Source: Bacteroidota bacterium (lineage in GTDB: Bacteria; Bacteroidota; Bacteroidia; B-17B0; Aurantibacillaceae). From it: a stretch of DNA of 64,000 nt. The position numbers and the translations under genes were made by a program. This document shows, one piece after another, positions 9,901-16,688 of this stretch. The notes beneath the pieces were generated by a model, which saw only the letters and a list, made by a program, of their open reading frames with translations, was not told the DNA's origin and searched no databases. Numbering within the stretch: position 1 is the first letter of the stretch; each line of letters opens with the position of its first letter. The DNA lies in the NCBI GenBank assembly GCA_016185125.1, contig JACPOC010000032.1, positions 87,376-151,375 on the forward strand. Reading direction: 5' to 3'.

Positions 9901-10698
9901 ATCTTTTTTCTTCCAAATAGGCCCGCCCACGCTAAAACCTAAGGAATTGTAACCGTAAGGATCGGTAAGCTGGGATGAAATTAATTCAACCCCGCCAAAA
10001 TATTTTGATTGAGGCCCGCGTGTGGAGATAGAAATAGCTCCTGAAGTTAAATCTCCGTATTGAGCGGGAATACCGCCGGTTATTACGTTTAGCTGCTCAA
10101 TGGATTGCTGTGGAAGATTTGGTGAACCAAAAACCTTCACTCCATCCACAAAATATGTAGTATTTCCGCTGCGTCCGCCGCGTACGTTAATAGCTTTACC
10201 TTCATCCGCCTGATAAACACCCGCAGTTGTAGCTGCAACCGAGTTAACATCTTTGGTTGCAAGGTTCTGATAATCTTCGCGGGTAACTGTTTGGCCGGAT
10301 TTTGTATCCGGATCGATTAATGGAACCTGATAAGTTACAACTTCTACTTCATCTAACTTTACACCTTCCCCGTTTGAAAGTCCGATGGGTACATAAGCGG
10401 TTTTACCGTCGCCCACCACAACATCCTTCATTTCGGCTGCCTGATAGCCTACATAAACTCCTTTTACGGAATATTTACCCGGCTCCAGCGGCTTAATAGT
10501 GGCAACTCCATCCATATCGGTGGTAGCCACCCCAACTTGCACCCCATCTTTATACGCAACTACATTGGCAAAGGGAATAGCCTCTTTAGTAGTTTTATCG
10601 ATGAGCGTAATTTTAATGGCGCCATTGCCAGTCTGGGCTATAGCCGCTAACCCAGTTAAAACTACTAATACCACGGTGAAGTAAATGTTCTTTATCAT
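6973..10698 (-). CDS. TonB-dependent outer-membrane receptor with carboxypeptidase-regulatory-like N-terminus
   Basis: 1241 residues. A signal peptide (MIKNIYFTVVLVVLTGLAAIAQ) is followed by a carboxypeptidase D regulatory-like domain (about residues 25-105), a TonB-box-like DEVEVVTYQVPLI, and a plug domain with NVRGGRSGNTTYFVDGV and GGIPAQYGDLTSGAISISTRG. The remainder is a large barrel ending in IRIGLMFEF with a terminal aromatic, the usual insertion signal. Such receptors import bound substrates across the outer membrane using TonB energy; the substrate cannot be told, and no SusD-like partner is adjacent. It heads an operon with a large exported protein and a PorV-family protein. Its upstream region holds three 21-bp-spaced LytTR-type boxes (10889-10939), so it is probably under two-component control. 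Confidence 0.9.
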   Translation of the reverse strand: MIKNIYFTVVLVVLTGLAAIAQTGNGAIKITLIDKTTKEAIPFANVVAYKDGVQVGVATTDMDGVATIKPLEPGKYSVKGVYVGYQAAEMKDVVVGDGKTAYVPIGLSNGEGVKLDEVEVVTYQVPLIDPDTKSGQTVTREDYQNLATKDVNSVAATTAGVYQADEGKAINVRGGRSGNTTYFVDGVKVFGSPNLPQQSIEQLNVITGGIPAQYGDLTSGAISISTRGPQSKYFGGVELISSQLTDPYGYNSLGFSVGGPIWKKKDSTKRTVVGFFVSGQGNYVKEPTPSFVPIYVIKDAKLQELKDAPLQPSPSGTGFIKSSEFLTKDDMKTQKFRPNAASRLLSLNGKVDFAPTPNTNITLGGFYEYVDYFNASAGNQLLNSNNNSKTSGRSGRVNLSITQKFKNATPNKEKTQSLISNAFFRFLVSYENKKDVTQSAKHKDKYFNYGYVGKFDKTIAGRDFAYNYDFNNEFVYNGNTINAYEYQGEREVGNVQFTPGTLNPDAALYTSYLMANSPANSFINLNYIASNNGLRNGDNPQSIYSLYSNFGTSPRSSLKQIQEQFRIASSFNADIKNHALTFGLEFDKRTVSSYNVLDALGLWQRMRQLADFHISSLDKTNPIAVPEFSGLVPYYYYERQYQAEKQTQFSEKLLEKLGLPKDYKGVPNIDALDPSTFSMDMFSATDLLDNSSQTSLVDYSGFTAQGVKVNGKTNITDFLEKKDAAGRNMFSVGSFQPIYASVYIMDKFDFKDIKFNAGLRIDRYDANQPVLKDKYALHDLAKVGDLKSLDYLPAGFSENIPSSISKDAAVYVAQNPSGGKSPLSIRGFREGDKWFDSEGNEISDPSLIASADGRPIPLFKDRANYDKKMSAGGFTDYAAAINAMPRIAFSFPISDVANFFAHYDILTQRPTNSVLSPLDYYFMEAASSSPLINNANQRPQQTIDYELGFQQVLNERKNASLTITSFYREMRNMINQKQIVGAYPKTYIMYDNIDFGTVKGLSFIFDFRRTGGSRVNANYTLQFAEGSGSNANSGANLASSGQPNLRVLQPLDFDQRHSFVLNYDFRFGSEKDYKGPSFKTKSDKTLRIFEDVGFNLSFLLGSGTPYTRWSSAVPTQGGNGRSSILGQINGSSKPWNFRTNLRIDKNIPLSFGKKDAENKKTANLNVYVQVLNLFNTRNILNVYNYTGNPEDDGYLTSTQAQSSLALANSAAAYRDMYSIRVNSPANYNLPRQIRIGLMFEF

Positions 10699-10848
10699 AT
10701 TGTTAAATTACCTTAAATATTATATCATTAAATTGCTAAAATTATGAAGGCTAAATCTATATTCAAAAAAAAAGTTAATACATTTTGTTAACGTGCTTAA
10801 AATCAATAAATTATATTTTAATCGTTATTAAATTTTATAATGTTAATA

Positions 10849-10939
10849 CGAATTTAGGGATAAAGTGTTAAAAATATTTTAACAATTTAAAAGTGGTAGA
10901 AAAAATTGTATAAGTGGTAGGTTTTTAGGAATAAGTGGT
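10849..10939 (-). promoter_or_regulatory. Candidate LytTR-activated promoter of the receptor operon: three 21-bp direct repeats plus -7 element
   Basis: On the minus strand ACCACTTAT, ACCACTTAT and ACCACTTTT begin at 10939, 10918 and 10897, exactly 21 bp apart. 41 bp after the start of the last box is TAAATTCG (10856-10849), one mismatch from TAnnTTTG. Predicted transcription start is near 10845, giving a leader of about 145 bases. The same repeat, period and distance occur before the sensor kinase gene (50419-50510) and after the response regulator gene (54286-54356). LytTR regulators such as AgrA bind 9-bp direct repeats with 12-13 bp between them, i.e. a period of 21-22 bp. Binding by the regulator in this window is inference. 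Confidence 0.7.
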
Positions 10940-10944
10940 AAAAA

Positions 10945-11262
10945 CTACACTTTCTTTTTTTTGGTAAACCAACGCTTTAGGAAGAACTCCCTCTTATTTT
11001 CATTGTTTTGATTAGCGCGTTTCTTGCTTTTTTTCATGCGCTTTTGCACATCTTTGGTTTGAATGCGCTTATGGTGGGCCTTAATGGCTTTTCGTTCGGC
11101 TTTTTCTTTTTTTCTTCTCTCGCGCGCTTCTTTTCTATCTAATTTACGAAGTTTGCGGGCACTGGCCTCTGATTTAACTTTTGGCCCCGTGCCTTTTTCC
11201 TGTGCCAAAGAAGGCACCAAGAAGCTCATTAAGAGAATTAACAGGATGGATTTAATTTTCAC
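10945..11262 (-). CDS. Small exported lysine/arginine-rich protein of unknown function
   Basis: 105 residues with a signal peptide (MKIKSILLILLMSFLVPSLAQ) followed by an extremely basic, low-complexity mature part: runs such as RKLRKLDRKEARERRKKEK and a KKKKV end, with very few hydrophobic residues. I do not recognise a family. The pattern suggests an extended, possibly coiled, cationic periplasmic or surface polypeptide that could bind nucleic acid, LPS phosphate or peptidoglycan; that is speculation. The start overlaps the end of the dCMP deaminase gene by 11 bases, so the two are likely co-transcribed. Codon-level coding is credible because the signal peptide is intact and the frame fits the neighbour. 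Confidence 0.6.
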   Translation of the reverse strand: MKIKSILLILLMSFLVPSLAQEKGTGPKVKSEASARKLRKLDRKEARERRKKEKAERKAIKAHHKRIQTKDVQKRMKKSKKRANQNNENKREFFLKRWFTKKKKV

Positions 11263-11713
11263 TTTTATACTGAATTACTTCTACGCCAAAACGTTTTAAA
11301 AAATCAACACCTTCATCGGTAGATAAACCTTTAAACGCGGCATAACTGTTTTTATAATATACTTTTTTTATGCCAGTGGTAAAAATTACCCTTGCGCATG
11401 CAATGCAGGGAGAAAGTGTCACATAAAGGGTAGCCCCTTCCATACTTACATTGTTTTTGGCCGCATAAAGAATGGCATTTTGTTCGGCATGCAGCGCCAG
11501 CGAACAGCTTCCTTTGCTATCTCTGGGGCATCCAACTTCCGGCCACTCCATATCGCAATTATGGGTGCCCGAAGGCGGTCCGTTATAACCCAAAGAAATA
11601 ATCCGCGTATCCTTGGTAAGAACCGCTCCTACATGGGCTTTCACGCAATGCGACCGGGTGGATAGTTTCTCAGCCAGTTCCATGTAAATATCCGCAAAAG
11701 AAGGTTTTATCAT
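11252..11713 (-). CDS. dCMP/cytidine deaminase-family zinc enzyme
   Basis: 153 residues. The zinc-dependent deaminase motifs are complete: H75-A-E77 (LALHAEQNAI) and the cysteine pair C103-IA-C106 (LSPCIACARV). The insertion with additional Cys and His (HNCDMEWPEVGC) between is typical of the ComEB/dCMP deaminase branch. The reaction is deamination of dCMP to dUMP, feeding dTTP synthesis. The downstream small basic secreted protein gene overlaps it by 11 bases. Upstream is a short AT-rich spacer to the nfu gene on the same strand, containing the imperfect TTTAGTGTTTAGT-like repeats also seen at 48117-48256. Confidence 0.9.
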   Translation of the reverse strand: MIKPSFADIYMELAEKLSTRSHCVKAHVGAVLTKDTRIISLGYNGPPSGTHNCDMEWPEVGCPRDSKGSCSLALHAEQNAILYAAKNNVSMEGATLYVTLSPCIACARVIFTTGIKKVYYKNSYAAFKGLSTDEGVDFLKRFGVEVIQYKSEN

Positions 11714-11787
11714 TTTAGTTAAAAGTGTTTAGTGTTAATATGAAATTTCGGTTTATTAAAAACTAATAACTCAATATTAAAAACTTG

Positions 11788-12411
11788 TTAAAGGGCTTCG
11801 CTCACCACTTCCTTCACATCATTCGGGAGCAAACGTTTTAAAAGAGCTTCTATTCCTGCCTTAAGCGTCATGGTGCTGCTTGGGCAACCGCTGCAGCTTC
11901 CTCTCATTTGCACCGTTACCACACCGTTTTTAAGCTCCTTAAAAGTTATTTGTCCGCCATCCGATTCAACTGCGGGGCGAATGTATTGTTCCAGCACTTC
12001 AATAATTTTATTTTCTACATCGTTTGTTGGAGAAGCATGCAAGGTATTAATGGAAACTGTTTCCTTAAAACCTGAATCTTTAGCCACTTCTTTTTGAGGA
12101 AGTTTGTTAATTATACCTTTTCCATCATTCAAATAGGTGGTAATAAACACGCGCAATTCATCTCGAATTTCTTCCCACTCTACAGAATCGCGTTTGGTAA
12201 CCGTTATAAAATTAGAAGCAATAAATACCCGTTGAACAAATGGAAATTTAAAAAGCTCTTTTACTATAGGAGCATCATTTGCTTCTGAAACAGATAAATA
12301 ATCGGCCGAAGCCCCGCTCACTAATAATAATTTATTAGCAACAAATTTTACACTCGAAGGATTTGGCGTTTCTTCAGCGTAAATAATATAAGGTATATCT
12401 TGTAGATTCAT
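11788..12411 (-). CDS. NifU/Nfu-type iron-sulfur cluster scaffold protein
   Basis: 207 residues with two domains. The N-terminal Nfu_N domain (about 8-95) starts with YAEETPNPSSVKFVANKLLL. The C-terminal NifU-like domain (about 131-200) has VRPAVESDGG-like RPAVESDGGQITF and the cluster-binding C173-SG-C176 motif in GSCSGCPSST. It carries and delivers Fe-S clusters in the cytoplasm. It is divergent from nadB across 60 bases containing two -7 elements; its own TATTTTTG (12422-12429) lies 10 bases before the start. NadA, which works with NadB, needs an Fe-S cluster, so the pairing may be functional, though NadA is not in the window. Confidence 0.92.
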   Translation of the reverse strand: MNLQDIPYIIYAEETPNPSSVKFVANKLLLVSGASADYLSVSEANDAPIVKELFKFPFVQRVFIASNFITVTKRDSVEWEEIRDELRVFITTYLNDGKGIINKLPQKEVAKDSGFKETVSINTLHASPTNDVENKIIEVLEQYIRPAVESDGGQITFKELKNGVVTVQMRGSCSGCPSSTMTLKAGIEALLKRLLPNDVKEVVSEAL

Positions 12412-12421
12412 AATTCTTACA

Positions 12422-12463
12422 CAAAAATACGAACTAAAAAATTGATATTTTATTTTACTTTTG
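12422..12463. promoter_or_regulatory. Divergent nfu/nadB -7 elements
   Basis: Minus-strand TATTTTTG at 12422-12429 (10 bases before the nfu ATG) and plus-strand TACTTTTG at 12456-12463 (8 bases before the nadB ATG) both match the Bacteroidota TAnnTTTG -7 consensus. No well-spaced -33 TTG is visible for either. Placement predicts leaders of only a few bases. Confidence 0.6.
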
Positions 12464-12471
12464 CAATACGC

Positions 12472-14037
12472 ATGCAGATTAAAACCGATTTCTTAGTTAT
12501 TGGTTCGGGAATAGCCGGATTAAGTTTTGCCTTAAAAGCTTCCACAAAAGGCAAAGTAATTTTGATAACAAAAAGCAACGAAGAAGAAAGCAATACCAAA
12601 TACGCACAGGGAGGCATTGCCGCTGTTTGGCATGATACGGATAGTATTGAAAAACATGTAGCTGATACTTTAAACGCAGGTGGCGGCCTATGTGATGAAA
12701 AAATTGTGCGCATGGTTATTACAGAAGGAAAACAACGCGTGCAGGAATTAATTGAATTAGGAACGCGGTTTGATAAAAAAGAAAATGGTGATTACGACTT
12801 GGCTAAAGAAGGCGGACACAGCGAAAACAGAATACTTCATTACAAAGATGTAACCGGTTTTGAAATTGAAAGAGCTTTACTTTCGCAGGTAAGAAACAAT
12901 AAAAACATAACTATTTACAATCATCATTATTCGATAGATATTATCACACAGCATCATTTAGGAGCAGTGGTAACATCCCAAACCCAGGGCATCACCTGTT
13001 TTGGCGCATACGTTTTAAATACCGGTAACGGAGTAATTGATACCGTATTGGCTAAAACTACCATTATGGCCACCGGTGGCGCAGGACATGTGTATGCTAC
13101 CACTACCAATCCGGCAATTGCAACAGGCGACGGTATAGCGATGGTTTATCGGGCAAAAGGACACGTGAAGGATATGGAATTTGTACAGTTTCATCCCACG
13201 TCGCTTTATAATCCGGGAGAACATCCAAGCTTTTTAATTACCGAAGCTATCAGAGGATTTGGAGGCGTTTTAAAAACACTGGATGGCAGAGAATTTATGC
13301 AAAAATACGATTCCCGCGGCTCCTTAGCTCCCAGGGATATTGTGGCTCGTGCCATTGATAATGAAATGAAAACCCGTGGTGAGGATTATGTTTTATTGGA
13401 TTGCCGTCATTTGGACAGAAAAGGATTTATAGAACATTTTCCAAACATTTACGATAAATGCATGAATTTAGGAATTGACCCTTTTATTAAAATGATTCCG
13501 GTTATTCCCGCTCAACATTATTTATGCGGGGGGATTATCGTAAACGAACATGCGCAAACTACCATTACAAATTTGTATGCTATTGGCGAATGCGCTTGTA
13601 CCGGTTTGCACGGAGCCAATCGCCTTGCCAGTAACTCACTTTTAGAAGCTGTTGTTTTTGCTCATCGGGCATTTGAAACTTCATCTTCTGCGCTTGAACA
13701 AATAAAAATCAAAGACGCAATTCCTGATTGGAATGCTGAGGGAACTGAACAAACCGAAGAGATGATTCTTATCACGCAATCGCAAAAAGAAGTGCAGCAA
13801 ATCATGAGTAATTATGTGGGAATTGTGAGAAGTGAACTCCGATTAAAACGTGCCTTCGACCGGCTTGAAATTTTATTTAACGAGAATGAAAAATTGTATG
13901 AAGAAAAAGTAATTACACGGAAATTGTGCGAGCTGCGGAATTTGATCTGCATCGGCTATCTTATCATTAAACATTCTATGAGAAGAAAAGAAAGTGTGGG
14001 GTTACATTATATGGTAAATTATAAAAAGAAAACTTAA
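12472..14037 (+). CDS. nadB: L-aspartate oxidase (NAD biosynthesis)
   Basis: 521 residues from the ATG at 12472; the frame could open at a TTG at 12442, but that lies upstream of the -7 element TACTTTTG, so 12472 is preferred. The N-terminus has the FAD-binding GSGIAG (about 11-16). SNTKYAQGGIAAVW, the ATGGAGHVYATTTNPAIATGDG block, FHPTSL, and the GLHGANRLASNSLLEAVVFAHR segment near the C-terminus identify aspartate oxidase within the succinate dehydrogenase flavoprotein family. It oxidises L-aspartate to iminoaspartate, the first step of de novo quinolinate/NAD synthesis. nadA and nadC are not in the window. Confidence 0.95.
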   Translation: MQIKTDFLVIGSGIAGLSFALKASTKGKVILITKSNEEESNTKYAQGGIAAVWHDTDSIEKHVADTLNAGGGLCDEKIVRMVITEGKQRVQELIELGTRFDKKENGDYDLAKEGGHSENRILHYKDVTGFEIERALLSQVRNNKNITIYNHHYSIDIITQHHLGAVVTSQTQGITCFGAYVLNTGNGVIDTVLAKTTIMATGGAGHVYATTTNPAIATGDGIAMVYRAKGHVKDMEFVQFHPTSLYNPGEHPSFLITEAIRGFGGVLKTLDGREFMQKYDSRGSLAPRDIVARAIDNEMKTRGEDYVLLDCRHLDRKGFIEHFPNIYDKCMNLGIDPFIKMIPVIPAQHYLCGGIIVNEHAQTTITNLYAIGECACTGLHGANRLASNSLLEAVVFAHRAFETSSSALEQIKIKDAIPDWNAEGTEQTEEMILITQSQKEVQQIMSNYVGIVRSELRLKRAFDRLEILFNENEKLYEEKVITRKLCELRNLICIGYLIIKHSMRRKESVGLHYMVNYKKKT

Positions 14038-14065
14038 TACGGCATTTATATCCTTTAAGGGTTTT

Positions 14066-16642
14066 TTATACATCCTTTAACTTCCCTGCCATTACAAAAC
14101 GGATTTCAGAATAGGATACATCTTGCGGCAACTTAACTTTAACTGGAGTTAGGCCCAACTCAGGATTAAAATTTTCCAGCGCCTTTAAGATTAAGTTCTG
14201 TTTTTTTTTGCTAACTAAATTATCCACACTTAATTCGCCTGTTGCAATATAGGGAATAAGATGCGTTTGAATAGTTCCTACTGTATATCCACGCACCTTT
14301 GCAATTTCTTCAAGGCTTTTCCCTTCTCTGAATAAACGAAAAGTTTGTTCTTTACTGACGGATTTTTTCGCTTTTTCCTTCGGCTGTTCCTTTTCAACGT
14401 CGTTTAACGAATACCATTCATCAGTTTTTACTGCGTCCGATTTAATAACGTCTTGCGTTGTTGCCTTTTCCTTTTTTGGTTTCTTTTCTTTTTTAGAAGG
14501 TTTGTTGCCCATCTGCGTCTTCAGATCATTTTCGCACATAAATTCCTTAATGATCTTTAAAAACTGATCACCATAAGCTTCTGCCCTTGCCTTTCCAAAA
14601 CCGGAAATTTTCAGGAGATGGTCCTCGGTAACCGGTAAAAAATTAGTAAGCTCAGTTAAAGCCTTATTGTTAGCCACCATATAAATTGGCTTCTGTTCCT
14701 CGTTGCAAATTTCATCGCGCAATAACAAAAGCTGACGATATAACGCCGGATAATTTACATCCGCAGAAACTTTTGTGTTTTTAGCGTTGGCGTAAACATT
14801 TATTTTAAAATCAGGATAAATCACGCCCATTTTGCTTTTAACAAATTCAGCGAAAACAAAACCCTGCGTAAGTGATTTTAAAAGTGCATGTTTAAAAAAC
14901 AATGAATCAAAAAACACCTGAAAAATATCGTTTAGTTCAGTAGCAGATTCTTTATGTTCGGTTCTTAAGGCGCAGTTTTTTAAATCATCCAAACACTTTT
15001 TTATTTCTATCGAAAAATAAGAAGAGGCTTGTTTCAAACGCTCCTGCAAATGCGAATCCGTTTCAATGTTTTTAGCTGCATCTACTAAATTAGAAAGCTG
15101 ATGTTTGAATTTATTAAAGATTTCATTCATTCCATCAATCTTTTGAAAGAATCCCGAAGCCCAATTTAGCCCTTCATTATTAACCCTGGTTTTATGCATT
15201 AGAATTATGCCGCCCGCATCGTTTCTTAAAAACGATAATTCAGAAAAATCAAACAGCCCTGTAAGTACCGTCTTAATATATTGCTTTTGCGAACTTGAAT
15301 AGATGTCATTTATCTTATCATCATTCTGCTTGGTCATTGAAAAATCAACGATCTTTTTATCATTACTTAAACTCTGCGGACTAATCTTTGAACTTAAAGT
15401 TAAACCTTGTAATCCTCGGCAACGGCTCAACGCCACATAAACTTGTCCGCTGCTAAAAGCTTCCGCCGCGTCAATAATCAGTTTATCAAATGTTAATCCC
15501 TGACTTTTATGAATGGTAATGGCCCAGGCTAACCTTAGAGGGTACTGATTAAATGTTCCTAAAATTTCTTCATCAATATGTTTAGTGGTTTTATCTACTT
15601 TGTACGAAACATTCGACCATTCCTCGCGCTGAACTTCTATTTCGTATTTATCTTCCTCGCATTTTACTTTGATGGTATCCTCATCAATAAATGATACAAT
15701 TCCTATTTTTCCGTTATAATAATTTTTTTCATTATTGTTTTTCAGAAACATTACCCGCGTTCCTTTTTTCAGAATTAATACTTCTTCTGTTGGATAATTT
15801 TTTTCTGAAAAGGAACCGTTTACCTTGCTTTTAAATTTATACTCTTTTCCGGTTAAAGTATTTAAAGCGCGACTGTTTATTTCTTCTGCCTTTCTGTTAT
15901 GTGTGGTTAAGGTGATATTATTTTGATAATCTTCCTGCGTAATATTTTCTTTATAATGCGAATTTAATAATTCAAGCCCTTGAAGATCTAAAACATTATT
16001 TCTTACTTTATTTAAGAGATCAATAAAAGCCGTTTCGTTCTGACGATAAATTTTAGTAAGCTCTATAAACACAGGCGGGTTATGTGTAATAACTAAACTA
16101 TCAAAAAAATACGCGCTTTGATACATGGTACTGAGTATTTGCCATTCCGAACTTTGAACTACCGGGGGCAATTGATACATATCACCAATCAATAACACCT
16201 GCACGCCACCAAAAGGCAAGTGCCACCTTTTTCGGGTTTGCCGAAGCGTGATGTCTATCTGATCAAGCATATCGGCGCGCACCATACTCACCTCATCAAT
16301 TACCAATAAATCGAGATTACGAAAAATGGCCAGACGTTGAGAATTATATTTAAGAACAGGAAGTGCGGTTTTTTGAAAATCAATTTCTCCCGTTTCTTTA
16401 AATGCCGGCATAAAAGGTGTAAAAGGAAATTGAAAAAAAGAATGAATGGTTGAGCCACCCGCGTTAATAGCTGCAACGCCAGTAGGAGCCACAATGGAGA
16501 TTTGCTTGTAGGTGTTTTCTTTTATATATTTTAATAGGGTTGTTTTGCCGGTGCCTGCCTTCCCGGTTAAAAAAACAAGCTGGTTGGTATGATTGATAAA
16601 GCTTAAAACCTGTTTAAACTGTGAATTTATTTCTATGTCCAT
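14066..16642 (-). CDS. PIF1-like DNA helicase with HRDC and C-terminal helix-turn-helix domains
   Basis: 858 residues. Superfamily 1B helicase motifs are clear: Walker A GKAGTGKTT (27-35), APTGVAAINAGGSTIHSFF, Walker B LLVIDEVSMVRAD, and the late RLAWAITIHKSQGLTFDKLIID plus YVALSRCRGL. About residues 635-705 form an HRDC-type domain (LYRQLLLLRDEICNEE..., ISGFGKARAEAYG). After a lysine-rich linker the tail has a helix-turn-helix-like segment (TFRLFREGKSLEEIAKVRGYTVGTIQTHL). It is expected to unwind DNA, with a possible role in genome stability or G-quadruplex resolution as in the PIF1 family. The domain order suggests nucleic-acid targeting by both tail modules. It is convergent with nadB. Confidence 0.9.
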   Translation of the reverse strand: MDIEINSQFKQVLSFINHTNQLVFLTGKAGTGKTTLLKYIKENTYKQISIVAPTGVAAINAGGSTIHSFFQFPFTPFMPAFKETGEIDFQKTALPVLKYNSQRLAIFRNLDLLVIDEVSMVRADMLDQIDITLRQTRKRWHLPFGGVQVLLIGDMYQLPPVVQSSEWQILSTMYQSAYFFDSLVITHNPPVFIELTKIYRQNETAFIDLLNKVRNNVLDLQGLELLNSHYKENITQEDYQNNITLTTHNRKAEEINSRALNTLTGKEYKFKSKVNGSFSEKNYPTEEVLILKKGTRVMFLKNNNEKNYYNGKIGIVSFIDEDTIKVKCEEDKYEIEVQREEWSNVSYKVDKTTKHIDEEILGTFNQYPLRLAWAITIHKSQGLTFDKLIIDAAEAFSSGQVYVALSRCRGLQGLTLSSKISPQSLSNDKKIVDFSMTKQNDDKINDIYSSSQKQYIKTVLTGLFDFSELSFLRNDAGGIILMHKTRVNNEGLNWASGFFQKIDGMNEIFNKFKHQLSNLVDAAKNIETDSHLQERLKQASSYFSIEIKKCLDDLKNCALRTEHKESATELNDIFQVFFDSLFFKHALLKSLTQGFVFAEFVKSKMGVIYPDFKINVYANAKNTKVSADVNYPALYRQLLLLRDEICNEEQKPIYMVANNKALTELTNFLPVTEDHLLKISGFGKARAEAYGDQFLKIIKEFMCENDLKTQMGNKPSKKEKKPKKEKATTQDVIKSDAVKTDEWYSLNDVEKEQPKEKAKKSVSKEQTFRLFREGKSLEEIAKVRGYTVGTIQTHLIPYIATGELSVDNLVSKKKQNLILKALENFNPELGLTPVKVKLPQDVSYSEIRFVMAGKLKDV

Positions 16643-16688
16643 TTTACAAATAACAAATTAAAGGAAAAATTTATAAATTAGTAGAACA

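Noticed and set aside
12442..12471. TTG start extending nadB by ten codons
   Set aside because: The promoter -7 element lies within this extension, and the FAD-binding fold starts normally from 12472.
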